DNA of 7,002 nt from the NCBI GenBank assembly GCA_049794535.1, contig JBARCX010000355.1, forward strand, positions 1-7,002, given 5' to 3'. The notes below the pieces were generated by a model that saw nothing but the letters and a program-made list of their open reading frames with translations, searched no databases and was not told the origin of the DNA. Position 1 is the stretch's first letter. Each line of letters opens with the position of its first letter. The DNA is from JBARCX01 sp049794535 (GTDB lineage Bacteria > Pseudomonadota > Gammaproteobacteria > Xanthomonadales > Rhodanobacteraceae). Below, piece after piece: positions 1 to 6,998 of this stretch. The position numbers and the translations under genes are program-made.

Positions 1-102
1 GCCTAACATCGACCTGAGGATGGCTTCGAAGCCGTCACGCCCTATCTGGAAGACGTCTACTTCGGCCGCCTGCGCGCGCAGGCCACCGCGAAAGCCGCCT
101 AA
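1..102 (+). CDS. C-terminal end of an ABC transporter ATP-binding protein (partial; apparent frameshift)
   Basis: The gene enters from outside the window and ends at TAA 100-102. From position 16 the frame reads EDGFEAVTPYLEDVYFGRLR and then an Ala-rich tail. An LEDVYF-type ending is typical of ATP-binding subunits paired with ABC-2 permeases. The next gene begins 26 bases later and is such a permease, so an operon is very likely; the ATPase would energise it from the cytoplasm. Oddity: this frame has TAA at 4-6, while the residues just upstream (PNIDL, codons 2-16) make sense only in the neighbouring frame. Adding one G near position 16 would join them as PNIDLEDGFEAV. Either one base is missing here, as a mutation or sequencing error, or the gene is truly altered near its C-terminus. 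The nucleotide-binding motifs lie outside the window, so the family call rests on the tail and the context. Confidence 0.6.
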
Positions 103-117
103 CGCCCCGCCGCCCTT

Positions 118-122
118 AAGGA
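118..122 (+). promoter_or_regulatory. Ribosome binding site of the permease/peptidase gene
   Basis: AAGGA lies six bases before the ATG at 129. It supports that start for the large fusion gene and places the signal inside the short gap after the ATPase stop codon, as expected within an operon. Confidence 0.7.
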
Positions 123-128
123 CGAACG

Positions 129-3100
129 ATGTTCCTAGAAATCCTTCGCTTCGAATGGCGCCAGCAGATTCGCGCGCCATTGTTCTGGATTATTGCGTTG
201 GTGTTTGGCGCACTCGCTTTTACGGTCGCCACCAGCGACGCCATCATCATGGGCGGTGCCAGCGGCAACGTACTGCGCAATGCGCCGATGGTCATCGCCA
301 GAATCATGACCTCGTTCTGTGTGCTGAGCATGTTCCTGATCACGGCGTTCATTGCGGGCGCCGCACTACGCGATTTCGATCAAGGCACGTCCGAATTGAT
401 GTTCACCACGCCAGTCAGTCGCCCCGCCTACCTCGGCGGCCGCTTTGCCGCAGGCTATCTGGCGTCGCTGATCATCATGCTGGTATGCGCGCTGGCCCTG
501 GCGATCGGTGGCTTTATGCCATGGATCGATGCCGCTCGGCTTGGCCCAGCGGAGTGGCACGGCTACGCCTGGGCATTCGGCGTGATCGTGATACCTGATC
601 TCCTGTTCATCGCCGCGTTGTTGTTCCTGCTCGCCACGGTCACGCGTTCACTGCTGACGACCTATATCGGCGTGATCGCATTCATTGTGCTGCTTTCGAT
701 CACCAGGTTGCTGACTGGGGACATCAACAACCATGCGCTCGCCGCGATCATTGATCCGTTCGGCAGCCGCACGCTACAGATCATCACCCGCTATTGGTCA
801 GAGGACGAACTCAACCATCGGCTGCCGTCGCTGGATGGTTTATTGCTATTCAACCGTGCGCTATGGGCAGGGATCAGCCTGGCATTGTTAGGCGCATCGT
901 TCGCGCTGTTCCGTACCAATCGCGAAGGCTTACGCCTGACACGAGGCAAACAACGCGCAGAACCACCGAGGCTGCGTCCACAGGGTACGGCGACCACACT
1001 GGATTTGCCAAAGATTCAACTATCCAGCGATCTACGCGCGCAACTGACGCAACTACGACATCAGTTCGCGTTCGATACGCTGAGTGTGCTGCGTGGCGTG
1101 CCCTTCCTGATCATGCTGCTATTCGGCCTGGTCAACCTCGTCTTCAGTCTGGCGCTATCCGGGCAGATCTACGGCACGGCCACCTATCCCGTGACGCACG
1201 AAGTGCTGGAAATGATCCGCGGCAGCTTCCAATGGCTGCTGTATATCATCGTCATGTTCTATGCCGGCGAACTGGTATGGCGTGAGCGAAGCATGCACAC
1301 CGCGGAGGTCAGCGATGCCTTCCCGCTGCCTAACTGGATACCACTGACCGCCAAGCTATGTAGCTTGGTCGCAGTCATTGCCGTGTTCATGGCCGTTGGT
1401 ATGGCTTTTGGTATCGGCTGGCAGCTGAGCCACGGATATACGCATATCGAGCTGGGTTTGTATGTGGCCTCGTTGGCGCTTGATGCGATCCCGCTCGTAT
1501 TGCTGGCCGTACTGGCACTGTTCCTGCAGGTCATCTCCAACAACAAGTTCCTTGGCTACCTGCTAACCATCGTGTGGTTCGTGAGCCAGATCGGCCTGGC
1601 CCTGCTGCACTGGGATCACAACCTCTACAACTATGCCGGTGCGCCCGACGCACCCTATTCGGACATGAATGGCTTCGGCCATTTCCTGAAAGGCACGCTA
1701 TGGTTTGATTTCTACTGGGCCTGCTGCGCAACGGTACTTTTGGTACTGACTACCTTGTTCTGGGTACGCGGTACCGATCAGGTGTGGAAGGATCGCGTAC
1801 GCACCGCCGGTCAGCGACTGCGCCGACCGGCTCGCATCGTGCTGGCTGTTTCGCTGCTCGCCTTTATCGGTAGCGGCGCATGGATCTTCTACAACACCAA
1901 CGTGCTCAACCATTATCAGAACAGCGCAGCGGCCAACCGCCAGGCCGCCGAATACGAGAAGAAGTACGCCAAGTACAAAGATCTACCGCAGCCACGCATC
2001 ACGGCAGTGCAAGCGGACGTGGATATCTATCCGTACCAGCGCCGACTTGAGATCCGTGGCCATTACACGCTGGTCAACAAACACGACACACCGATCAGCG
2101 AGCTGCAGGTGAACTACACCCGAGGCTTCACGCTGACATCGCTCACGTTCGCACCGCATGACACAGTCAGCGACGACAAGACACTCGGCTACGTCATCTA
2201 CAAACTGAAAACGCCAATGGCACCTGGCGCGTCGATGTCATTCGACTTCAACTTGGAGTATGCCCCGCAGGGCTTTACCAACCAGCCAAGCGGTAAGTTC
2301 CTTGTGTACAACGGCACGTTCTTCAATAACGAGGTGATGCCGCAATTCGGCTACCAAACCGCGCAACAAATCACTGATCGCAATGACCGGCGTAAATACG
2401 GCTTGAGTGCTGAGGTGCCACGCATGCCCAAGCTCGGCGACGAGAAGGCTCGCGCGAATACGTATCTCAGCAACGATGCGGACTGGATCAGCTTCGACAC
2501 CACGGTATCCACCTCAGAGGATCAGATCGCGCTAGCTCCCGGCTACTTACAGAAGGAGTGGGTTGCGAATGGGCGGCGTTATTTCCATTACACAATGGAT
2601 CAGCCCATGTTGCCGTTCTTCTCGTACCTTTCAGCGCGTTACGCGGTGAAGAAGGACGTCTCGCAGGGCGTGAGCATCGAGGTGTATTACAACCCGGCGC
2701 ATGCGTGGAACGTGGACCGAATGATCGAAGGCGCAAAGGACGCGTTGACCTACTACAACGCCAACTACACGCCGTACCAGTTCCATCAGCTGCGCATCCT
2801 GGAGTTTCCGAACTACGCCTCGTTCGCGCAGTCGTTTGCCAACACCATCCCCTTCTCCGAATCGATCGGCTTCATCGCTGACCTACGTGATCCGTCGAAG
2901 ATCGACTACCCCTACTACGTGACCGCGCATGAAGTCGCGCATCAGTGGTGGGCGCACCGGGTGATCGGCGCGAATATGCAGGGCTCGACCATGCTCAGCG
3001 AATCACTGGCGCAATACTCCGCATTGATGGTGATGAAACAGAAGTATGGCGCCGGTCAGATGCGCAAATTCCTGAAATACGAACTGGATGGTTATCTTGC

Positions 3101-3713
3101 CGGCCGTGCCACCGAGACGGTGACCGAAGAGCCCTTGGCGAAAGTCGAGAACCAGCAGTACATCCACTACAAGAAAGGCTCGCTAGTGTTTTACTCGCTA
3201 CAGGATTACATCGGCGAAAACACGCTGAATGCAGTGCTCAAGCAATTCCTCATCGACAAGGGATTCCAGCAACCGCCCTACACCACGTCGCAGGAGTTCA
3301 TGGGCTATCTCTCGCGGGGTACCGATCCGAAGTGGAAAACCTTGCTGGATGATCTGTTCTGGAAGATCACCCTGTTCGATAACCGCATCACCGAAGCCAC
3401 GGCGAAAAAGCTGCCGAATGGCAAGTACGAAGTGACCATGAAGCTGCATGCCGGCAAGGTTTATGTGGACGGCGCCGGCAAAGAAACAGCAGCCACGCCG
3501 GACATTCCGATTGAAATCGGTGTCTTCGCGGCATCACCCGGCAAAGGCAAGGATGGCAAGCCGCTTTACTTGCAAAAACGCACGCTGCCAAACGGCGACA
3601 GTACGATCACTGTGGTGGTCGACGACAAACCGGCCGAGGCGGGTATCGATCCGTACAACGAGCTGATCGATCGGGTGTCTGGCGACAATCGGATGGCGGT
3701 GACGCTGCAGTAA
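129..3713 (+). CDS. ABC-2-type permease fused to M1-family zinc metallopeptidase
   Basis: A 1194-residue fusion. Residues 1-590 form an ABC-2-like permease with about 13 hydrophobic segments: six near 18-36, 54-79, 106-130, 148-170, 174-195 and 244-261; six near 322-344, 365-384, 405-430, 443-468, 474-493 and 527-546; and one at 569-589. The basic loops at 262-285 and 549-569 should face the cytoplasm, so the last helix puts residues from about 590 on in the periplasm. Residues 620-850 resemble the beta-rich N-domain of M1 peptidases. The catalytic domain has HEVAH (His934, Glu935, His938), third zinc ligand Glu958 in LSESLAQY, and probable catalytic Tyr1014 in HYKKG. FSESIGF (909-915) sits where GXMEN normally does and keeps its Glu (911). 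A beta-rich tail follows. Members of this known fusion type are of similar size. It probably works with the ATPase encoded just upstream; the transported substrate and the peptide substrate are unknown. Domain calls are firm, the joint function is inferred. Confidence 0.93.
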   Translation: MFLEILRFEWRQQIRAPLFWIIALVFGALAFTVATSDAIIMGGASGNVLRNAPMVIARIMTSFCVLSMFLITAFIAGAALRDFDQGTSELMFTTPVSRPAYLGGRFAAGYLASLIIMLVCALALAIGGFMPWIDAARLGPAEWHGYAWAFGVIVIPDLLFIAALLFLLATVTRSLLTTYIGVIAFIVLLSITRLLTGDINNHALAAIIDPFGSRTLQIITRYWSEDELNHRLPSLDGLLLFNRALWAGISLALLGASFALFRTNREGLRLTRGKQRAEPPRLRPQGTATTLDLPKIQLSSDLRAQLTQLRHQFAFDTLSVLRGVPFLIMLLFGLVNLVFSLALSGQIYGTATYPVTHEVLEMIRGSFQWLLYIIVMFYAGELVWRERSMHTAEVSDAFPLPNWIPLTAKLCSLVAVIAVFMAVGMAFGIGWQLSHGYTHIELGLYVASLALDAIPLVLLAVLALFLQVISNNKFLGYLLTIVWFVSQIGLALLHWDHNLYNYAGAPDAPYSDMNGFGHFLKGTLWFDFYWACCATVLLVLTTLFWVRGTDQVWKDRVRTAGQRLRRPARIVLAVSLLAFIGSGAWIFYNTNVLNHYQNSAAANRQAAEYEKKYAKYKDLPQPRITAVQADVDIYPYQRRLEIRGHYTLVNKHDTPISELQVNYTRGFTLTSLTFAPHDTVSDDKTLGYVIYKLKTPMAPGASMSFDFNLEYAPQGFTNQPSGKFLVYNGTFFNNEVMPQFGYQTAQQITDRNDRRKYGLSAEVPRMPKLGDEKARANTYLSNDADWISFDTTVSTSEDQIALAPGYLQKEWVANGRRYFHYTMDQPMLPFFSYLSARYAVKKDVSQGVSIEVYYNPAHAWNVDRMIEGAKDALTYYNANYTPYQFHQLRILEFPNYASFAQSFANTIPFSESIGFIADLRDPSKIDYPYYVTAHEVAHQWWAHRVIGANMQGSTMLSESLAQYSALMVMKQKYGAGQMRKFLKYELDGYLAGRATETVTEEPLAKVENQQYIHYKKGSLVFYSLQDYIGENTLNAVLKQFLIDKGFQQPPYTTSQEFMGYLSRGTDPKWKTLLDDLFWKITLFDNRITEATAKKLPNGKYEVTMKLHAGKVYVDGAGKETAATPDIPIEIGVFAASPGKGKDGKPLYLQKRTLPNGDSTITVVVDDKPAEAGIDPYNELIDRVSGDNRMAVTLQ

Positions 3714-3727
3714 AAGGGGTGCCCTTT

Positions 3728-3757
3728 CCGCCATGCCCGCCTCGACGGGCATGGCGG
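3728..3757. terminator. Perfect hairpin between convergent genes, probable bidirectional terminator
   Basis: A perfect 12-bp GC-rich stem (3728-3739 paired with 3746-3757) encloses a six-base loop, CCTCGA. It begins 14 bases after the stop of the permease/peptidase gene and ends 7 bases before the stop of the oppositely oriented mscS gene, where a shared terminator is expected. Neither side has a clean run of T after the stem. It may therefore act as a weak intrinsic terminator, as a block to exonucleases at the mRNA 3' end, or together with Rho. Confidence 0.65.
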
Positions 3758-3764
3758 CTCTGTA

Positions 3765-4616
3765 TCACCCGCGCGTGAATTGAGCTGCTGTCGCCGGCAT
3801 GCTCACTACGTTGATATCCCGCTGCGGGAACGGGAAGCTCAAGCCTTCCGCCATGAAGCGCTCCTTCACGGCGCGCAGAAAATCGGTCTGCGTCGCCCAG
3901 ATATCACTACTGTTGGTATAAGCGCGCAGCACCAAGTTCACCGAGCTGTCACCCAGGCTTTCGGTCCACACGCCTGGGCTTGGTTGCTTGAGTATGCGGG
4001 GGTCTGCGTCGAACAGTTCCTGGGTCAAGGCCATTGCCTTGCCGATATCATCGTTATAGCCGATGCCAATCTTCAGCTCGAAACGCCGCGTGCCCCGTCG
4101 ATTGAAATTGATAATGGCATCCGAGCCAATCTTCGCATTCGGTACCACGGCCTCGCGGTTATCAGGCATCACCAGCAGTGTGTGCATCAAATTGATGCCC
4201 TCCACCGTGCCGTCAATGCCTCCCGCGTGGATGAAATCGCCTACGCGGAACGGTCGAAACAGAATCAGCAGCACGCCCCATGCAAGATTGCTCAACGACC
4301 CTTGCAACGCTAATCCGATCGCCAGGCCACCTGCGCCGAGTGCGGCGAGTAGCGGCGCATCCGGTACACCGGCGATCTGTAGTGCTGTCACGATCAGCAC
4401 GGCAATCAAGGCACCATAGATCAAGTTGCGCAAGAAGCCGATCGAAGTGACATCGATCGCCGCTCGCTGCAACGCATGTTGTGCCATGTTGGCTACCCAT
4501 GCAGCTAACCTGATACCAATCAGCAGCACCACCAAGGCTGCGAGCAGATGTAGCCCAAATTGTGCGAGTGGGCTTGAAAAACTAGGTATGGAAAAGCCGG
4601 CAATATCGTGGGGCAT
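3765..4616 (-). CDS. mscS: Small-conductance mechanosensitive channel, MscS family
   Basis: Inner-membrane channel that opens under membrane tension and releases solutes on hypo-osmotic shock; members are homoheptamers. The 283 residues are close to the 286 of E. coli MscS. Three transmembrane helices lie near 17-43, 60-82 and 84-120. The third is the pore helix and matches the family closely: GAGGLAIGLALQG (94-106), then SLSNLAWGVLLILFRPFRVGD. Leu98 and Leu102 correspond to the two pore-sealing leucines and Gly106 to the kink glycine. A beta domain with the VPN motif (158-160) and a C-terminal alpha/beta domain ending in SFPFPQRDINV complete the cytoplasmic cage. The start at 4616 is chosen because AGGAG lies eight bases before it. 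An upstream in-frame ATG at 4640 would give 291 residues but has only a poor ribosome site. A terminator just upstream implies an own promoter in 4617-4679; none stands out. Confidence 0.93.
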   Translation of the reverse strand: MPHDIAGFSIPSFSSPLAQFGLHLLAALVVLLIGIRLAAWVANMAQHALQRAAIDVTSIGFLRNLIYGALIAVLIVTALQIAGVPDAPLLAALGAGGLAIGLALQGSLSNLAWGVLLILFRPFRVGDFIHAGGIDGTVEGINLMHTLLVMPDNREAVVPNAKIGSDAIINFNRRGTRRFELKIGIGYNDDIGKAMALTQELFDADPRILKQPSPGVWTESLGDSSVNLVLRAYTNSSDIWATQTDFLRAVKERFMAEGLSFPFPQRDINVVSMPATAAQFTRG

Positions 4617-4624
4617 GGTCATAA

Positions 4625-4629
4625 CTCCT
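4625..4629 (-). promoter_or_regulatory. Ribosome binding site that decides the mscS start
   Basis: On the minus strand AGGAG lies eight bases before ATG 4616, two bases before ATG 4622 and inside the frame of ATG 4640. The spacing suits only the 4616 start, giving a protein beginning MPHDIAGFSI. Confidence 0.6.
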
Positions 4630-4679
4630 GTAGAAACCATGCTTAGCCTAACAGCGACTAACCCTCACCCGCTCGCCAC

Positions 4680-4714
4680 AAAAAAACCGCGCCCGGCATA
4701 CGCACGGACGCGGT
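4680..4714 (-). terminator. Intrinsic terminator of the DUF2884 gene
   Basis: Read on the minus strand, a 10-bp GC-rich stem (4714-4705 with 4695-4686, one G-T pair) and a nine-base loop are followed by a run of T, seen as A at 4680-4686 on the plus strand. This is the textbook form of a Rho-independent terminator. It lies about 40 bases after the DUF2884 stop and before mscS, so the two genes are probably transcribed separately. Confidence 0.85.
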
Positions 4715-4721
4715 GACTGCA

Positions 4722-4739
4722 CGTGCGGGGGAGCGCACG
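4722..4739. other. Small hairpin beside the DUF2884 terminator
   Basis: CGTGCG at 4722-4727 can pair with CGCACG at 4734-4739 around a GGGGAG loop. It lies between the DUF2884 stop codon and the intrinsic terminator. It could be part of the 3' end structure of that mRNA, but a six-bp GC-rich stem may also arise by chance. Confidence 0.35.
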
Positions 4740-4752
4740 GGCCCTCTGGGGA

Positions 4753-5556
4753 TCAGCGTTCGGCGACTTGCCCGGCCTGATTCTGACTTTCCTTGTTTCG
4801 TGTGATCAATTGCAGCGAGGTGCCATCGGCAAGACGGAACTGGAATTGCTGCTGCAACTGCTCGAGTTCGGTGAGTTGAGGGCAGATGGCTTTGGCGCGC
4901 ACTTCCAGCTTGTCTGCGCGCGCCTTCATCTGTTTATCCAGCGACTGATCGAGCGAATCAGCGCGTGCTTGCAACTTGTCCTCATCGCCGGTGAACAGCG
5001 ACCAAAGCACGCTGCGAGTCAATGAGCTGGCCAGCTCCGTCGAGGCTTCTGTGACAGGCCGTTCGATGGCCTTCTCGAAATCTTTTTCACTCCAATGGTC
5101 GGCATTGATACCGGCATCCAGCTGGCGCAATGCATTTTCCCGTGTCTGGTTAAGATGCTGGACGACCGCATCGCGATGATCAGCGCTGCCACCTAAGGTA
5201 GCCGCCACGGTCGCCAGCGAATCAAAAGCGATGCCTATGGCGTCCTGGGCAATACCCGCCATCTCAGGCAGCAGTTTGCGCATGTCGCCTTCATAGGTGC
5301 GCAGACGTGTCGCATCATCCATGGATACCGACACAACTTGTCCATCTACACGCAGCGTACCGTCATGCATGAAGACTTGGGATGGTTGTGCGCCCTCACG
5401 CGTAAAGCCGATGCCGTAGGGCGTCACTTGCACGTCATAGTTGCTGTTGAAACCACAATGCCCGCCATCGACATGTATTTCGCCAGCTTGCGCTTGCAAG
5501 CCAAACGCCAAGCCAAGCGCCAATACAAGTACGGTAATGCGGCTGCGACTATGCAT
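4753..5556 (-). CDS. Secreted DUF2884 (YggN-like) family protein
   Basis: A 267-residue exported protein of unknown function. Residues 1-24 form a signal peptide: basic start (HSRSR), hydrophobic core (ITVLVLALGLAFGL), and cleavage probably after QAQA. There is no lipobox cysteine, so it should be soluble in the periplasm. The mature part opens with a short beta-like segment containing Cys34 (GGHCGFN) and a VTPYGIGF stretch. Next comes YEGDMRKLLPEMAGIAQDAIGIAF, the part most like YggN (YQAELRSTLPWIDEGAK in E. coli). A long charged, probably coiled-coil region runs from about 136 to 240 and carries Cys225 (AICPQL). These are the only two cysteines and match in order the pair in E. coli YggN, suggesting a disulfide. 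GGGGAGG five bases before the ATG supports the start. An intrinsic terminator follows the gene, and the spacer upstream suggests its own promoter. Family assignment is from recalled sequence likeness; no role is known. Confidence 0.8.
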   Translation of the reverse strand: MHSRSRITVLVLALGLAFGLQAQAGEIHVDGGHCGFNSNYDVQVTPYGIGFTREGAQPSQVFMHDGTLRVDGQVVSVSMDDATRLRTYEGDMRKLLPEMAGIAQDAIGIAFDSLATVAATLGGSADHRDAVVQHLNQTRENALRQLDAGINADHWSEKDFEKAIERPVTEASTELASSLTRSVLWSLFTGDEDKLQARADSLDQSLDKQMKARADKLEVRAKAICPQLTELEQLQQQFQFRLADGTSLQLITRNKESQNQAGQVAER

Positions 5557-5561
5557 GTAAA

Positions 5562-5568
5562 CCTCCCC
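5562..5568 (-). promoter_or_regulatory. Strong ribosome binding site of the DUF2884 gene
   Basis: GGGGAGG on the minus strand, five bases before ATG 5556. It is the best Shine-Dalgarno match in the window and fixes the start just before a clear signal peptide. Confidence 0.8.
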
Positions 5569-5721
5569 ATAAGTGCGAACCAGCCGATGAATGACGGCTT
5601 TGATGCGCTACCACATGCATAGGTTTAAACAGATATCGCAGCGCGGCATGGGCCATGTGTCATACCCTGCCATCGGTCATGCATCGCCATTCGAAGCCGA
5701 CGCGCGTACGCACGACACTCC
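5569..5721. other. Spacer between the DUF2884 gene and ltrA
   Basis: No gene is seen here. It should hold the 3' end of ltrA and the promoter and leader of the DUF2884 gene, both on the minus strand, but no convincing -35/-10 pair or T-tailed terminator was found. It contains a weak five-bp inverted repeat (5582-5586 with 5595-5599), the palindrome GTTTAAAC (5623-5630), and ATGCAT at 5615 and 5679. With the copy at 5551, which overlaps the DUF2884 start codon, the three ATGCAT sites are spaced exactly 64 bases apart. Confidence 0.5.
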
Positions 5722-6942
5722 TCAGTGATGTCCAGCCTCAGCCAATGCCTGTCGCACCGAACGCAATGACAGGCTTTCCCACATTGCCACCATAACCAGA
5801 ACGATCGTTGTGGCTATGCCTAGTTCCACAATGGAGAATTGCCTCGCCATTGCCGCGAGTACGATTAAGAGTGCCAAACCAACTAGGTGCGAGAGAGGGA
5901 AGTTCGTGTTGTTTACGGACTGCTTGAATAATGCGTTTCCCAGCAAATACAACGCCGGACCACCAAGCAATACAGCAGCATTGGCCAAGGTTATCGGTGC
6001 ATGCGGATGACTTAATGTCAGCTCATCGGCCACGGCACTCACGATGATCCCAGCCACAATCAGCAGGTGCAGATAGGTATAGGCGATACGTGCGTAACGG
6101 CCGGGATCCTGCGACTGTCGAATCGACCGGCTGCCACGTTCGGCAGCAAGATCAAAATAGATCCACCACATTGCCACGCTGCCGATAAACGCACTGACAA
6201 AAACCAGTACCGACGTACCATTCCAGGCGACATCGGCAAAGCTGGAACCGGTAACCAGCACCGACTCACCCAGCGCGATAATCACAAACAAGCTGCAACG
6301 CTCTGCCAGGTGCCCACCCTCCACATCCCAATCGGTGGTTCTTGAGCGCCCCATGCCCGGCACATGAAACGCCATCGCAGGCCCGGCGTATTCCAGCGCC
6401 AGCGCGACGATCCACAGCACCGCACGTGATGCCCCATTGAGCGAACCGCCAAGCAGCCACAGCGCACCGGAGATCAGTAGCCAAACGATAATGCGTTGAA
6501 AGTTGCGTAGGTTCGCTGGCGCACCGCTTCGTAACGCCCACAGCATGAACAACGTGCGCCCTACCTGCATGAATACGTAGACACCGGCAAACAGCAAACC
6601 GCGTTGACCGAATGCATCGGGCACCGCGATGGATAGCAGCAGGCCTGCCAATGACAGTACTAGCAATAGCAATCTCACGGCGGGTCGCTCGGGATCGAGC
6701 CAGTTGGTCACCCAACTGGTGAACACCCATACCCACCACACGGCGAGAAACAACAATAAGGTTTGCGCCGCGCCGATCACATCCAGATGGTGCAACAACG
6801 TGTCGGAAAGCTGGGTCACTGCATAGACGAACACCAGGTCGAAGAACAACTCGATATTGGTGACCTTGCCGTGCCCTCCAGGTGGCCGAGCACGCAGCAA
6901 ACCTGGACGGGTATGGTGGACAGCAGGCGTGGTGGCGGTCAT
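5722..6942 (-). CDS. LtrA (low temperature requirement protein A) family membrane protein
   Basis: A 406-residue inner-membrane protein of the LtrA family. The family is named after a Listeria gene needed for growth in the cold; its biochemical role is not settled. Two hallmark motifs are intact: ELFFDLVFVYAVTQLS (31-46), just after a short basic N-terminus, and HLAERCSLFVIIALGE (211-226), which carries the conserved His, Glu, Arg and Glu. Further family-like stretches are VAMWWIYFD (256-264) and YLHLLIVAGIIVSAVADEL (290-308). About a dozen hydrophobic segments cover the protein from 32 to 390. The length is normal for the family and the gene appears intact. The start at 6942 is the first ATG giving the full N-terminus, but its ribosome site is weak (GAGG about nine bases before). 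The gene is followed by 165 bases before the next gene on the same strand, so co-transcription is possible but not indicated. Confidence 0.88.
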   Translation of the reverse strand: MTATTPAVHHTRPGLLRARPPGGHGKVTNIELFFDLVFVYAVTQLSDTLLHHLDVIGAAQTLLLFLAVWWVWVFTSWVTNWLDPERPAVRLLLLVLSLAGLLLSIAVPDAFGQRGLLFAGVYVFMQVGRTLFMLWALRSGAPANLRNFQRIIVWLLISGALWLLGGSLNGASRAVLWIVALALEYAGPAMAFHVPGMGRSRTTDWDVEGGHLAERCSLFVIIALGESVLVTGSSFADVAWNGTSVLVFVSAFIGSVAMWWIYFDLAAERGSRSIRQSQDPGRYARIAYTYLHLLIVAGIIVSAVADELTLSHPHAPITLANAAVLLGGPALYLLGNALFKQSVNNTNFPLSHLVGLALLIVLAAMARQFSIVELGIATTIVLVMVAMWESLSLRSVRQALAEAGHH

Positions 6943-6969
6943 CGGCAGGGCCTCGCGGAAGTCGCGCCA

Positions 6970-6998
6970 TTTATCGCACGACAGGCCTACGGTGACGA
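6970..6998 (-). promoter_or_regulatory. Candidate promoter of ltrA
   Basis: On the minus strand TCGTCA (6998-6993) and GATAAA (6975-6970) are separated by 17 bases. Each matches four of six sigma-70 consensus positions. The -10 box lies 27 bases before the ltrA start codon. The match is weak and the region upstream is cut off by the window edge, so this is only a candidate. Confidence 0.25.

Noticed and set aside
20..598. Long open frame on the plus strand starting MASKPSRPIW
   Set aside because: From 129 on it overlaps the permease in another frame and gives an Arg/His-rich low-hydrophobicity protein with no family likeness. Its first part is the ATPase tail read out of frame.
2945..3352. 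Plus-strand open frame of 135 codons inside the peptidase region
   Set aside because: It is an out-of-frame reading of the M1 catalytic domain, whose motifs all lie in the main frame. No ribosome site supports it.
4617..4640. Longer N-terminus for mscS starting at ATG 4640
   Set aside because: The extra residues MVSTGVMT look unlike a channel N-terminus, and the good ribosome site lies inside this stretch, favouring 4616. It is not excluded.
5623..5630. GTTTAAAC palindrome as an operator
   Set aside because: A single perfect eight-base palindrome with no second copy and no recognisable regulator site around it.
5704..5711. GCGTACGC palindrome after ltrA as a terminator
   Set aside because: It has no loop, cannot form a useful hairpin, and no T run follows.
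6266..6970. Minus-strand open frame of 234 codons overlapping ltrA
   Set aside because: It lies in another frame over the N-terminal half of a clearly real LtrA gene, and its Arg- and Cys-rich product resembles a frame shadow.
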